The notes: a model not told the origin generated them from the letters alone. A stretch of DNA of 64,000 bases from Syntrophobotulus glycolicus DSM 8271 (GCF_000190635.1 NC_015172.1:62001-126000), one strand, 5' to 3'; counted from the stretch's first letter, positions 1 to 9,103 are shown. A program made the numbers and translations.

Positions 1-175
1 AAAAATCCACAGTGCGGTTCACCGTAGACTCCTGATCCATGGTGTTGCTCAAAGCGGGAGCCGTCGCCGGGGGTGTGGATGGTTGGTTTTGTGTCTGTTT
101 TTTCTGCTCCTGTTCGGCCTGTGCCTTATTTTTTCCCTTGGCAAATGCCGGGGTATTTCTCTTTTTCCCTAACAT
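1..175 (-). CDS. CpaF/TadA-type secretion ATPase, N-terminal fragment
   Basis: Only the first 58 codons lie in the window; the gene continues beyond the left edge. The visible part begins MLGKKRNTPAFAKGK and is a lysine/glutamine/proline-rich, low-complexity stretch with no catalytic motif. The identification rests on order: TadZ/CpaE, CpaB and a prepilin peptidase lie immediately upstream on the same strand, and in Tad/Flp pilus clusters of Gram-positive conjugative elements the next gene is normally the CpaF hexameric ATPase that powers pilus assembly. The ATG overlaps the last codons of the TadZ-like gene by 7 nt, suggesting translational coupling. The function is inferred from context only. 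Confidence 0.5.
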   Translation of the reverse strand, partial: MLGKKRNTPAFAKGKNKAQAEQEQKKQTQNQPSTPPATAPALSNTMDQESTVNRTVDF

Positions 176-987
176 CCGAACACCTCCTTTGCAATTTTTT
201 CAATCTCCCTGCGGAACAAGCGGCTGTCTTTTAGGGACAAATCAGCCAGCAGATTTCCTGCAAGGTACTGTTCCTCCAGCTCCTGAGAATGGATGATGGT
301 AAAGGCTACCGAACCCAGCGCCTGACCGATCTGCTCCCTGGCCTGCTGGGGCTTTACGTTGCTGGCAACCTTGTATTGTTTATCAGCATCCCATTTGGAA
401 TCCCGAAGCAGAGGGAGCTGGCTGGAGAGATAACTCACAGACTTGAGGTCTGCATTGGCAAGGCGCAGGACGCTGTCTGCCTCCATGAGCGCCACGGCGG
501 AGAGAATGTCGTTGGCGATATAGCTGCCGCAGTCCACCACAACGAATGGGGCGATTTCCCGTAGTCCGTCCATCAGCTCCTGTGCCTGTAGCTGCTCATA
601 GGGCGGATAGGTGTACTCGTTCTCACCCTTTTTCATGCCGAGGATGGTCAGGTGGCTGTTTTTCTTGAGGGTCACCAGATTGTGCTTGATGAGGGCTTCG
701 GTCACATGGGTAGCGGCAAGGATACTGCCCAGCGAATGCTCACTCTCCAGATCGGAGGGAGGGCAGACACAGGGCAGCATGGGTGCGGTCATATCACAGA
801 GCAGAAGTACCACGTTTTTCTTCCGGTCCGCAAGATGCTTTGCAATCTTCACGGCGGTGACCGTCTTTCCGCTGCCGGGAGAGCCCCAAACGGCAAGAAT
901 GCCGCTCTGAGGCTCCTGCTCCGGTGGGGCATCTTCCCTGGCGGACTGGCGGGTGAAGATGCTCTTTTTCTTGAAATTCAGCATCAC
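169..987 (-). CDS. TadZ/CpaE-like ParA-family ATPase
   Basis: A 272-residue P-loop ATPase of the MinD/ParA group. A deviant Walker A motif (GSPGSGKTVTAVKIA) lies near residues 35-50, followed by a switch-like region (LLLCDMTAPMLP) and a hydrophobic strand ending in VVVDCG near residue 150. In Tad pilus systems such proteins (TadZ/CpaE) mark the pole or site where the pilus machine assembles. The start overlaps the stop of cpaB in an ATGA arrangement, and the next gene overlaps its end, so it belongs to a tightly packed operon. No receiver domain precedes the ATPase, unlike classical CpaE. Confidence 0.75.
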   Translation of the reverse strand: MMLNFKKKSIFTRQSAREDAPPEQEPQSGILAVWGSPGSGKTVTAVKIAKHLADRKKNVVLLLCDMTAPMLPCVCPPSDLESEHSLGSILAATHVTEALIKHNLVTLKKNSHLTILGMKKGENEYTYPPYEQLQAQELMDGLREIAPFVVVDCGSYIANDILSAVALMEADSVLRLANADLKSVSYLSSQLPLLRDSKWDADKQYKVASNVKPQQAREQIGQALGSVAFTIIHSQELEEQYLAGNLLADLSLKDSRLFRREIEKIAKEVFGC

Positions 988-1808
988 TGCACCTCGCTTT
1001 CCGCGGGTGTTTCGGATGCAGTGCTTTCCTCCGATTCCTGAGACTTGGGTTCAGATGAGCTGTCCTGTGGCACCTCCACAGGATACAGAGCGGCAATGAC
1101 TTTGTCCTGCGCCTCTGTAAACTTTGCGGTGTTGGCAGGCGTGCCACGGTAAACGAGGGCGAGGTGGAGCTTGCCGTCAGCCTCCAGCTCCGCCAACACT
1201 TTGCTCTGTTCGGGAGATACCAGCAGGGTTACGGTGGAGGGCAGCTCACGCTCATCCTTCTCGGATTTGGCCTCACCGGTGTTGGCGTCATAGCCGGAGG
1301 AGGCAGTCACGCTGATGACCTCCACATATTTCAGCTCGGCGGGGATGACGGTGGAGCCCTGTTTTTTGTGGTCGGCGGCAATGACCGACACTATATCGCC
1401 GCTCTGGAGCTTGCCGGACAGACCGTTTGCAAAGCTCTTGATGGTCACCGACATGGCCTGCTTGGTGCCGTCCAAATTGTAAAGATAGGCATTCTCCGCA
1501 GCGGGGGTGTCGGACAGCTTGGTGTTCAAGATATAATCACCGATGGAGAGGTCGGATTTGGCATACTTGCCGATGACCATTTCGCTCTGGCGGATGACGT
1601 TGTCGGGCAGACCGAAGCCACCTACCTCCACGGTCTGGACCGTATCCTTTGTGATCTCATCGCCTGCTTTGATTTCCTTAACCACGCGGACGATCTCGGT
1701 TTTCTGGCTGACGGACTTGTTGAACAGCGGCGTTACGCCGAAGCAGATAAGCAGGGACAAAAGGATGCAGATTACACCGACAACAGTGCGATTCTTAAAA
1801 AGACTCAT
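984..1808 (-). CDS. cpaB: Flp pilus assembly protein CpaB (SAF domain)
   Basis: A 274-residue protein with one N-terminal membrane segment (VVGVICILLSLLICFGV) and a SAF domain at about residues 40-105 (VVKEIKAGDEITKDTVQ and later KSDLSIGDYILNTKL). A second domain of the RcpC/CpaB type follows (SGKLQSGDIVSVIA), and the tail is Ser/Glu-rich and acidic. CpaB/RcpC is an envelope component of the Tad pilus machine. A GGAGG ribosome site sits about 6 nt before the ATG. It is the first large gene of the cpaB-tadZ-cpaF run; the short peptide gene and the prepilin peptidase lie just upstream. Confidence 0.8.
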   Translation of the reverse strand: MSLFKNRTVVGVICILLSLLICFGVTPLFNKSVSQKTEIVRVVKEIKAGDEITKDTVQTVEVGGFGLPDNVIRQSEMVIGKYAKSDLSIGDYILNTKLSDTPAAENAYLYNLDGTKQAMSVTIKSFANGLSGKLQSGDIVSVIAADHKKQGSTVIPAELKYVEVISVTASSGYDANTGEAKSEKDERELPSTVTLLVSPEQSKVLAELEADGKLHLALVYRGTPANTAKFTEAQDKVIAALYPVEVPQDSSSEPKSQESEESTASETPAESEVQ

Positions 1809-1836
1809 AGGATTTCCTCCTTTATTTCATTGTGAT

Positions 1837-1971
1837 TTAGAAGCTGACGGAGCTGTATTTGCGGTATTTCGCTGCTTTCACAGCCCCCGGAATAAGGGCG
1901 GCAGCCAGCGAAACGGCGGCGATACCGGCGATGAGAATGGTCTTTTTTCTGCTGATATGGATTCTTTTCAT
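1837..1971 (-). CDS. Small single-span membrane peptide
   Basis: A 44-residue peptide: basic N-terminus (MKRIHISRKK), one hydrophobic segment (ILIAGIAAVSLAAALIPGAV), then a short basic tail. Its ATG overlaps the stop codon of the prepilin peptidase (ATGA), with GGAGG 9 nt upstream, so it is very probably translated. It resembles no family I can name. Its position between the peptidase and cpaB suggests an accessory inner-membrane or pseudopilin-like role, but there is no clear prepilin cleavage motif. Confidence 0.6.
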   Translation of the reverse strand: MKRIHISRKKTILIAGIAAVSLAAALIPGAVKAAKYRKYSSVSF

Positions 1972-2420
1972 GAGATAACTCCTCCGATATTTAGAATGGT
2001 TATGGCAAGAAAGCCGAGGGACAAAAACGGCGCCATCGGCAGGGATGCCTGCGCCGCTTTCTGAGGCTCCAGTTTGCGGAGCCTTCTGATGGCTTGGGCC
2101 CAGAAATAAAAAAAGAGGGATGCCATCAGACCGAGTGTCAACCCGGCCGTGCATCCCCAAAATCCCAAAACAATGCCCGCGGTGGCAGTGAGCTTGATAT
2201 CCCCGCCGCCAATGCTGTCCGGTTTGTATAGGGCGGCAATGAGTAGCGGCAGCGCCGCAAGCACTCCCAAGAAATTGGCGGGGCTGAAATCAATCAGCCC
2301 CGCCAGTGCAATCAGGAGGCAGATGCTGTCCGGGATGATCCGTTTGCGGAGGTCCCACACAGAAGCCGCCAGAAGCAGAGAAGAAAAAAGCGCCGCCTGT
2401 GCGATGCCATTAGCCTCCAT
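1968..2420 (-). CDS. Prepilin peptidase, A24 family (TadV/CpaA type)
   Basis: A 150-residue polytopic membrane protein, about the size of the short TadV/CpaA peptidases that lack the methylase domain. Both aspartates expected of A24 aspartic peptidases are present: one in WDLRKRIIPD near residue 23 and one in the GGGDIKL motif near residue 73. It should cleave and mature Flp-type prepilins at the cytoplasmic membrane face. It overlaps the upstream prepilin-like gene by about 11 nt and the downstream 44-residue gene by 4 nt. The two prepilin-like peptides encoded nearby (2410-2640 and 9497-9760) are its likely substrates. Confidence 0.85.
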   Translation of the reverse strand: MEANGIAQAALFSSLLLAASVWDLRKRIIPDSICLLIALAGLIDFSPANFLGVLAALPLLIAALYKPDSIGGGDIKLTATAGIVLGFWGCTAGLTLGLMASLFFYFWAQAIRRLRKLEPQKAAQASLPMAPFLSLGFLAITILNIGGVIS

Positions 2421-2640
2421 AGTTGAACATTTCCTTGATTCTCTGTGTCAAGGTCGGCAGTACCGTTTCCCCAAACAGGGCATAAAGCCCTGCCAGAAGC
2501 AGAGCGCCGATGACAACCGCCAGCAGGATTTTAATGGCCGTATCAATGTAGCCCTCCCCGCGGTTTCCGGAAAGGGTGTTTCGGGTTCTGACTACGGCTG
2601 TGGCAGACTTGTTCTTCAGCTTGCAAATGAGAGATTTCAT
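2410..2640 (-). CDS. Prepilin-like small membrane protein, DUF6133 type (copy 1)
   Basis: A 76-residue protein with a basic N-terminal half and the motif GEGYIDTAIKILLAVVIGAL, which looks like a type IV/Flp prepilin junction (Gly-Glu before a hydrophobic helix). The C-terminus is amphipathic and ends TQRIKEMFNYGG. A strong AAGGAGG site lies 6 nt before the ATG and is formed partly by the stop region of the preceding surface-protein exon. It sits directly upstream of the prepilin peptidase, which suggests it is the pilin or a minor pilin. A second copy (9497-9760) has an identical core. The family name is my recollection; the pilin role is an inference. Confidence 0.7.
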   Translation of the reverse strand: MKSLICKLKNKSATAVVRTRNTLSGNRGEGYIDTAIKILLAVVIGALLLAGLYALFGETVLPTLTQRIKEMFNYGG

Positions 2641-2652
2641 AGATTTTCCTCC

Positions 2653-2702
2653 TTACTCGAAATGATAGGTTACGGAATACGTGATGTTGCTCTTGTTGTA
2701 GG
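2653..2702 (-). other. 3' exon of the SLH surface-protein gene, beyond the group II intron
   Basis: Reading leftward from the intron's 3' end there is an open stretch encoding YNKSNITYSVTYHFE and then a TAA at 2655-2653. Joining ...ATCGCTC (ending at 5163) to CCTACAACAAG (from 2702) restores one continuous frame with the large gene at 5155-9093. The AAGGAGG of the next gene follows immediately. This stretch is therefore the last 16 codons or so of the interrupted surface-protein gene. Confidence 0.75.
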
Positions 2703-2758
2703 GTAGGCAGCCAACGCCACGCCATATTTCTATGGCAGGTTTTTGTCTGCCCCCCTCC

Positions 2759-2792
2759 GAACCGTACGTACACCTTTCAATGTATACGGCTC
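2759..2792 (-). ncRNA. Group II intron domain V
   Basis: The minus strand reads GAGCCGTATAC, then a GAAA-containing loop region, then GTACGTACGGTTC. This is a 34-nt hairpin with the lower stem GAGCCGU/ACGGUUC, the 3'-side two-nucleotide bulge and a tetraloop, as in catalytic domain V of bacterial group II introns. The AGC triad is present. A domain VI-like stem (GGGGGGCAG against CTGCC) follows before the 3' end. Confidence 0.85.
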
Positions 2793-2808
2793 TCCAATTG
2801 TTTCTAAA

Positions 2809-4608
2809 TCATTTTCCGCCATGGATATCCCAGTGACAGTCTTTGCATACGATTAAGGTCTTTCTGTTCATTTTTGACATTATTAAAACCCAATTCGGTA
2901 TATGCCTGCCACGTTTTTTATACTTGTCTTTGATATCCTTAAGTTTTCTTACATGATGAACTTCAATATTTTCAGTACTTCCACACAATTCACATTTGTT
3001 TGCATTTAACCTTGTAATTAGCTGTGAGTTAAAGGAAATATCATATCCAAAGCTGTCATAAACTTTAGCCTCTGGAAAGTCTTTTTTCACAATCCGGTCA
3101 TTAAAGTACGTCATTGTTTTCTCGCCTTTTTTTGTATGGTATTTTACTCCAACAATCCGGCGTGTTCCTGTGCCATCTTTAACCGGCACATCAATTCCAT
3201 ATTTTTTAATGACCTTTTTTACAGATATATTTTCTTTTCTTGCAATAGTGTGCAACATACTGAAATAGTGATAATACTTAAATTTGTACAGCCTTTGACT
3301 TACATTGGTTGCCAGACAATAATAATTGTATAGCCCTCTGATTTCTGCGTTGTACTCGTTAATGATATCAAGTACAGGCAATTTTAGTCTTGGCTTAAAA
3401 ACACACGATTCGCCATATTGAGTGAATTCTCTGATTTTTTGACTGATTACTTTATGTGGCACTAATAATTGAATCTGACCATTTACAGAACGTTTTCTGT
3501 TCCCCTGTTTATCCTTACCCATTTTGGTGTTGCAGTGCGCTTTCGTAAATTCATAGCCTAGAAAGTTTGCTTTTTCATTTCCGAGATTCGTAATTAACGT
3601 TTTCTCTTGATTTAATTCAAGATTTAATTTTTCTTTCAGAAACGTAGCTACATCTTCCTTAATAGATTCTGCCATTTCTTTACTTCCAATTACCTCAATT
3701 ACAAAGTCATCGGCGTAACGCACATACTTTACCCTCGTAAAGTTACTGTCCATGGGGTCTAATGACGGTATGCTCTGTATCTCCTTTGTCAATCTTTTGA
3801 TTTCTTCAAGATTCCCTTTTTTTATTGCCGTATATCTTTTGCCGCGTAGTCTTTGATATTCAGGATTACTTCTTCTTTTCTTTCCCTTGGTATTTTTATT
3901 AATGATTTCGTCCATATATCTATCAAATTCGTTTAGATAGATATTCGATAAAATGGGACTAATAATTCCACCCTGGGGACAGCCTGACAAAGACCTGTGC
4001 ATTTGCTTAAATTCGAGGTATCCTGCTTTTAAAAACCGTCTGATTAACTCAATAAATCGGCCATCTTCTATCTTCTGAGATAAAATATTTAGTAAGATAG
4101 TGTGGTCAATGTTATCAAAGCACCCTGTAATGTCTCCCTCTATGACCCAGTTTGCACCTCTCATTGTGTTTTTTATTTGACACAAGGCGGTATGACAGCT
4201 TCTGTCCGGTCTGAACCCGTGTGAATTGTCACTAAAAATCGGTTCATAGATTGATTCCAGGAGTTGCCTAATGACTTCCTGCAACAGTTTGTCCTCAAAG
4301 CACGGTATACCAAGCGGCCTTGTCTTACCATTCTTTTTCGGAATATAGGTTCTTCTAACGGGTTTGGGGTAATACTGTTCAGTTTTTAGTTTTTCAATCA
4401 GAGTATCAATCATTTCATATTTAAAACCGTCAATGGTCCGGTTATCAACACCCTCTGTCATATTTCCTTCTTTGGATTGGATTCTGGCATAGGCATTGAC
4501 ATAAAATTCCCGGTTGTACAAATTCCTATATATTCTTTGGAATACATAGTGTTCATCATTCTGCGATTTCTGATTTAGCATTGATAAAATCGTGTTAGCG
4601 TTCTGCAT
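2809..4608 (-). CDS. ltrA: Group II intron reverse transcriptase/maturase with HNH endonuclease
   Basis: About 599 residues. The reverse transcriptase domain includes the GFRPDRSCHTAL and CPQGGIISPILSNIYL motifs and the catalytic YADD box near residues 300-303. A maturase (X) region follows (NEYNAEIRGLYNYYCLA). The C-terminus carries an HNH endonuclease: CELCGSTENIEVHH near residue 550, then CKDCHWDIH at the end. It promotes intron splicing and target-primed insertion into DNA. I chose the ATG at 4608 because GGAGG lies 8 nt upstream; an in-frame ATG five codons earlier has no such site. All motifs look intact, so the intron may be active. Confidence 0.93.
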   Translation of the reverse strand: MQNANTILSMLNQKSQNDEHYVFQRIYRNLYNREFYVNAYARIQSKEGNMTEGVDNRTIDGFKYEMIDTLIEKLKTEQYYPKPVRRTYIPKKNGKTRPLGIPCFEDKLLQEVIRQLLESIYEPIFSDNSHGFRPDRSCHTALCQIKNTMRGANWVIEGDITGCFDNIDHTILLNILSQKIEDGRFIELIRRFLKAGYLEFKQMHRSLSGCPQGGIISPILSNIYLNEFDRYMDEIINKNTKGKKRRSNPEYQRLRGKRYTAIKKGNLEEIKRLTKEIQSIPSLDPMDSNFTRVKYVRYADDFVIEVIGSKEMAESIKEDVATFLKEKLNLELNQEKTLITNLGNEKANFLGYEFTKAHCNTKMGKDKQGNRKRSVNGQIQLLVPHKVISQKIREFTQYGESCVFKPRLKLPVLDIINEYNAEIRGLYNYYCLATNVSQRLYKFKYYHYFSMLHTIARKENISVKKVIKKYGIDVPVKDGTGTRRIVGVKYHTKKGEKTMTYFNDRIVKKDFPEAKVYDSFGYDISFNSQLITRLNANKCELCGSTENIEVHHVRKLKDIKDKYKKRGRHIPNWVLIMSKMNRKTLIVCKDCHWDIHGGK

Positions 4609-5154
4609 TTCGCATACCTCCATTCTTTATCAATAAAACAATCTGCTTTCCTTCGCCATGTACAAGGCTTTCCCTTGCTCAGACTACTATGAAAGCTCCG
4701 TTGCCATATTAGATATTCAATGTCATCTCTCTTGGTTTTATCCTTGAGATTTATCACCATAAAGGCATTACATATAGCCGTTTTGACGGCATTCTAACTT
4801 AGGCAATCTCCGTTTAAACTCCATAATGCTTTTTGGCGCAACTTAGGCTTCCTTTTCGTTTCTTTTGCGTACTTATCGTACACCGAGATAAACCAAAGAG
4901 TATGAAGACAATGTACAGATATCTTCATAGATTTATCCTCAAACACATAAGTCAGAGTGTGTTTGCCCAACGTGTTAAAGCGAAGAAACTGGGATTGAAG
5001 CAGTATAGCTTTAGCCATATTGCGCTGTGGTCTTGCATATCTTGCTTCTTTCTGACTTCAAAACAAATATGCTTTTCCGACGTGCTTTGTTCCCATTGAC
5101 CTTTCGGCTACTGGTAAGTCGGCTGACCAATTAGATTTCTCTTTAATCTAATGC

Positions 5155-8100
5155 TCACACACGAGCGATACTATAGAGTCCTTGCGGACGCACATACATG
5201 CAGTCGTGATTGGTGTAATAATAGAATTCCAGCCTTGTGTATACGCCTGCGCCAAGGCTGCGAGTGAAAGTGATGCCGTTGGTGGTGGTACCGTAGTCAA
5301 GCTGATCCCACTGGCTGGTCAGCCTGTTGTATCCACGCACTCTGCCGAAGTCCGAGCCGCTGTGACCACTTACAGGAGGCACCGTAAAGGTATATTCTGT
5401 GATGGTGGCGCCTTCGAGCCCGTTTTCCATGATAACGGAGTCAGGCCCTGTTAAGACCATCCCACCACCGCCGTTTGAGTCCGCCACAAAGAAAACGATG
5501 GCAGCCCAAGGCGATTCAGCGCCTGCGGAGTCCACCGCTTTGACGCGGACCACGTTCTTTCCACGGGGATAGGTCTGTGTTTCAGCATTTCGGCCCTCCC
5601 AGACAAGGGTGACAGCATCGCCATCGGGGTCAGAGCTGGTTGCCTTAATGGTGACCGGCGTTCCCGGCGCTACGCTGTTGCCGTTTGGAGTTCGGCTGAT
5701 GACCGGCGCAGTCGGTGCAGAGTTTACGATGCTGAATGTTTTGGACACCCACTCCGAATACAGCCCGGTAGCATCTTTGGCACGAACACGGATGGTGTGC
5801 GTGCCAACGGCATAGTAGTTGTCAGCCGCCTTGTTGTCCCACTCCAGAGTGGTGGCATCGCCGTCCGAGTCAGCGGCTGTTGCGCTGATATTGACAAGGA
5901 ATTTGCCGTTATTCGCTGTTCGAGTGGGGGTTGCGGTCAGAGTTACAGTCGGTGCGGAGCTGGTGATGGTGAAAGTCTTTGATGCCCAAGGAGAATATGC
6001 TCCGGCAATATCTTTGGCACGGACGCGGATGGTGTGCGTGCCTGCGGCATAGTAGTTGTCAGCCGCCTTGTTGTCCCATTCCAGCGTGGTTGCATCGCCG
6101 TCCGCATCGGCGGCTGTCGCACTGATATTGACAAGGAACTTGCCGTCCTTGACAATGCGGGTTGGCTCGGCTGTCAGGGTAACAGTGGGGGCGGCATTGG
6201 TCACGGTGAAAGTTTTCTCGGTCCAGGTAGAGTAAGCCCCGGCAATATCCTTCGCCCTGACACGGATGGTGTGGGTACCCGGCGCATAGTAGCCGTCAGC
6301 CGCAGTGTCCGCATACTCCAAGGTCACCGCATCTCCATCGGGATCTGTGGCATTGGCGGTGATGTTGACGAGAAACTTTCCATCCTTGGCTGTACGGGTT
6401 GGAACGGCCTCTACCACAGGAGCATTCGGCGCCGTATTGGTTACCGTAATACTCTCCGCATGTGAGATTACACGTCCTGCGCTGTCGGTGATGGAAGCGG
6501 TCAGGGTAAAAGTGCCGATGTCACGGATGGCAATTCTACCGCCGTCATTGCCCAGGGTACCCTGATACTGTGCGGTATTGCCATCCTTTTGCAGTGTCCA
6601 GACCACAGCATAGCTGCCGATATGCCGAACATCCCTTGCGGCAACCTCAAACTCCGTACTGTAGTGAACAGTCTGCGGCATGGTGAAAGCATACTGCACC
6701 ACCGGCAGGATGCGGATGTTTTCGCTGTGGGAATAACTGCGTTTCAGATAGTCGGTCATGGCTGCGGTAAGAACATACTCGCCGCCGCCCTTAAAGGTAA
6801 TCTTGCCGCCCTGGGGGGTGAGGCTGCCGTCAAACGCCTCGGAGAGCGGAATGCTCTTGCCGTCCTTGCTGACGGACCACTCCACAGGCAGAACATTATT
6901 ATTGCCATGAGTTCTGAGGTCAATGGCGGTATCAGTGTAGGCAAAGGCAGGAAGTTCAAAGCCGATAGTCAGTACGGGAAGCACCTCGCACCTGTCCTTG
7001 CTTTCGTACAGAAAGACACGGCCGGTATCATCGGTGATTCTCGCTACCAGCTCATAGATGCCCGCTCTTTTGAAGCGGATGGTACCTCCGTCATTCGAGA
7101 GCTTTCCGTCCACATAAGTCGACCAATCTTGGAAACCGAATGTGTTATCCACCAGCCACTCAACGGCGAGACCGTCCAGATGGTTGGCTTCGGTTTTGAC
7201 CACGATATCGGTGTCGGTATGGGCGTGTTTTGGCAGGCCGTAGGTAAGGTTGGGCACGGGATAAACCTTGAAGCCCTGCTCATAGCGGTAGCTCCTGCCG
7301 CCATCATCGGTGAACTCCGCTTTCAGGATATAGCTGCCTTTGGAGCGGAACTTCAGCTCACCGCCGTTGTTGCCCAGCGTACCCTCCGCCGCATTGGTGA
7401 GGGATACCTCCTTGCCGTCATGCAGCAGGGACCATTTGGCGGTATGGCTGCCGATCTCTCCGAACACCGCTTCCACCACAACCGCTTTGTCGGTATGGAA
7501 GACTTCGGGCAAGTAGAATCCCGCCGAGCCCACCGGGTAGACCGTGATGCCTGCGCTACCGGCAAACACTCTGCCGGTAGCATCGGTAACGGAAGCGGTC
7601 AGCGCATAGACACCTTTTTCCTTGAATCGGATGCTGCCATGGTCGGGATCTCCTTCAATCCATGTGTCGATGTCAGCGGATTCTCCGTTGCGGGTCAGGG
7701 TGTAGGTTAGCGTGAGCCCATCCGTTTCTTTTGTTTCTGTTTTTAGCTGGGCGGTTTTATCGGTATGGGTAACTGCCGGCAGGGTGAGATTCACCTCCGC
7801 CACAGGGTAGACGGTAATGCTGCTCTGTGCGGTGACAACCTTGCCCAGCTCGTCTGTGATGGAGGCCGTGAGCGTATAGCTGCCCTTATCCTTGAACAGC
7901 ACCGTGCCGCCAGCAGCGGTCAGCTCTCCGGTGACGGCTTTCTCCATATCGGCGGCGGTTCCATCTTTTTGGAGGGACCACAGCACCGAATTGGAACCGA
8001 GATTCTCCGTGGAAAGCTCCACCGGCACGCCGGTATCGGTATGGGCGGTTTCGGGCAGTGTGAATGCCGCTGTCACCACCGGATAGATGCTGACCGTCTG

Positions 8101-9093
8101 CTCATGGGTCACCGTGGCGCCCCGGCTGTTTTTTGCCGTGGCAATGAGGGTGATGCTACCGGTATGCGTGAATTTCACCTTGCCGCCTGCAGCGGTCAGT
8201 TCGCCCTCTGTCAGCCCGGGAAGCTCGGCGGGCAGTCCGTTTTTAAGAATTGTCCATGTCACACCGCTCACATAGCGACTTTCCGGCTTAATCTCAATTT
8301 CATCGGCGGTGTAGGCGGTTTTGGGCAATGTGAAGCTGAACTGCGGAGCGGGAACATAAGAGGAACCACCACCGCCAGAACCGCCGCCACCGGAAGGCTT
8401 ATCCTCCGGCTTGGGTGTTACGGGCGGCTTCGGAGGTTCTTCTTTTTTGATCTGTTCCTTTGCTTTCTCCGTATCCACCAGCATTTCAAAGGCTTCCGCA
8501 CGGGTGGCTTTGCCTTCCGGCTTTACTGTACCGTCCGGGTAACCAGTCACAATGCCGTACTTTTTGCCTGTACAGATACAGGCTTTATCCCCATCAGCGA
8601 GTCCATCGTCATCGGAAAACCCGGTGACACAGGGGCAGGATACATCATGGTCGCCCTTGCCGATAGCCCTCACCAGCATTCGGATCATCTCCATGCGGGT
8701 GATTGGATCATTCGGCAGGAACTTCGTCCCGAAATCGTCCTTTTGGATAATTCCTGCAATGATGAGCGACTCTACATACTGCTCCGACCAGTGTCCGGCA
8801 ATGTCAGTAAAGCGAATGGTGACTTCACTTTCATCCGGTTCCGGCAGTTCCATAGTCCTGGCAATCAGGGCGGCAAACTCGCCTCTTGTAATGATTGCGT
8901 CGGGATGTGCGAGACCATCGGGATAGCCGCTGATGACGCCCTTATCCGTGAGGATTTGGATGGCTTCCTCCGCCCAATGGCCTTTGGCATCCTCAAAATA
9001 TCGGTTTACCGCATAGGCGCTGCCCGCAAGCAGGGCAACAACCATGCAGACCACGAGGAGGATGCTGAGAGGTCTTTTCATTTTCTCCTTCAT
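5155..9093 (-). CDS. SLH-domain surface protein with Ig-like repeats, 5' exon (interrupted by intron)
   Basis: A 1312-residue secreted protein. A signal peptide (residues 1-28, ending GSAYA) is followed by three SLH modules (about 32-215; for example FEDAKGHWAEEAIQ and FTDIAGHWSEQYV) that bind cell-wall polymer. Then come a Pro/Lys linker and a GGGGSGGGGSS hinge (about 235-250), at least seven Ig-like repeats of roughly 90 residues with the recurring element GKVKFTHTGSITL/GSYTLTASITD, and four or more cadherin/PKD-like repeats (TIRVRAKDIAGAYS, about 940-1200). The stop codon comes from the intron's 5' end (CGT GTG TGA); about 16 native codons lie beyond the intron at 2702-2653. The start has GGAGG 6 nt upstream. 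It is probably an adhesin presented on cells carrying this element. Confidence 0.85.
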   Translation of the reverse strand: MKEKMKRPLSILLVVCMVVALLAGSAYAVNRYFEDAKGHWAEEAIQILTDKGVISGYPDGLAHPDAIITRGEFAALIARTMELPEPDESEVTIRFTDIAGHWSEQYVESLIIAGIIQKDDFGTKFLPNDPITRMEMIRMLVRAIGKGDHDVSCPCVTGFSDDDGLADGDKACICTGKKYGIVTGYPDGTVKPEGKATRAEAFEMLVDTEKAKEQIKKEEPPKPPVTPKPEDKPSGGGGSGGGGSSYVPAPQFSFTLPKTAYTADEIEIKPESRYVSGVTWTILKNGLPAELPGLTEGELTAAGGKVKFTHTGSITLIATAKNSRGATVTHEQTVSIYPVVTAAFTLPETAHTDTGVPVELSTENLGSNSVLWSLQKDGTAADMEKAVTGELTAAGGTVLFKDKGSYTLTASITDELGKVVTAQSSITVYPVAEVNLTLPAVTHTDKTAQLKTETKETDGLTLTYTLTRNGESADIDTWIEGDPDHGSIRFKEKGVYALTASVTDATGRVFAGSAGITVYPVGSAGFYLPEVFHTDKAVVVEAVFGEIGSHTAKWSLLHDGKEVSLTNAAEGTLGNNGGELKFRSKGSYILKAEFTDDGGRSYRYEQGFKVYPVPNLTYGLPKHAHTDTDIVVKTEANHLDGLAVEWLVDNTFGFQDWSTYVDGKLSNDGGTIRFKRAGIYELVARITDDTGRVFLYESKDRCEVLPVLTIGFELPAFAYTDTAIDLRTHGNNNVLPVEWSVSKDGKSIPLSEAFDGSLTPQGGKITFKGGGEYVLTAAMTDYLKRSYSHSENIRILPVVQYAFTMPQTVHYSTEFEVAARDVRHIGSYAVVWTLQKDGNTAQYQGTLGNDGGRIAIRDIGTFTLTASITDSAGRVISHAESITVTNTAPNAPVVEAVPTRTAKDGKFLVNITANATDPDGDAVTLEYADTAADGYYAPGTHTIRVRAKDIAGAYSTWTEKTFTVTNAAPTVTLTAEPTRIVKDGKFLVNISATAADADGDATTLEWDNKAADNYYAAGTHTIRVRAKDIAGAYSPWASKTFTITSSAPTVTLTATPTRTANNGKFLVNISATAADSDGDATTLEWDNKAADNYYAVGTHTIRVRAKDATGLYSEWVSKTFSIVNSAPTAPVISRTPNGNSVAPGTPVTIKATSSDPDGDAVTLVWEGRNAETQTYPRGKNVVRVKAVDSAGAESPWAAIVFFVADSNGGGGMVLTGPDSVIMENGLEGATITEYTFTVPPVSGHSGSDFGRVRGYNRLTSQWDQLDYGTTTNGITFTRSLGAGVYTRLEFYYYTNHDCMYVRPQGLYSIARV

Positions 9094-9103
9094 CGTCTAC
9101 CTC

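Larger units (their letters stand above)
2703..5162 (-). mobile_element. Group II intron carrying an RT/HNH intron-encoded protein
   Basis: The element is about 2.46 kb, transcribed on the minus strand. Its 5' end has a GTGTG-type start (the repeat GTGTGTGAGC leaves 5160 or 5162 as possible first base). Its 3' end is ...GCTGCCTAC at 2703, fitting the group II rule of ending in A-pyrimidine. A canonical domain V lies near the 3' end and the maturase gene sits between. About 550 bases from 4609 to 5160 upstream of the gene should fold as domains I-III; small open frames there are not genes. The element splits a surface-protein gene so that splicing restores the frame. Boundaries are good to a few bases. 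Confidence 0.85.

Noticed and set aside
2809-4608. Reverse transcriptase as part of a retron or diversity-generating retroelement
   Set aside because: Domain V at 2759-2792, the maturase region and the HNH domain identify a group II intron; no template/variable repeat or msr/msd-like structure was found.
4624-5150. Short open frames in the 5' part of the intron on both strands
   Set aside because: They overlap the structured intron RNA region and have no ribosome sites or family resemblance.
5500-8300. Regularly spaced repeats of about 270 bases that might suggest a repeat array
   Set aside because: They are the coding repeats of Ig-like and cadherin-like domains, far too long and variable for CRISPR; no CRISPR array or cas gene is present in the window.
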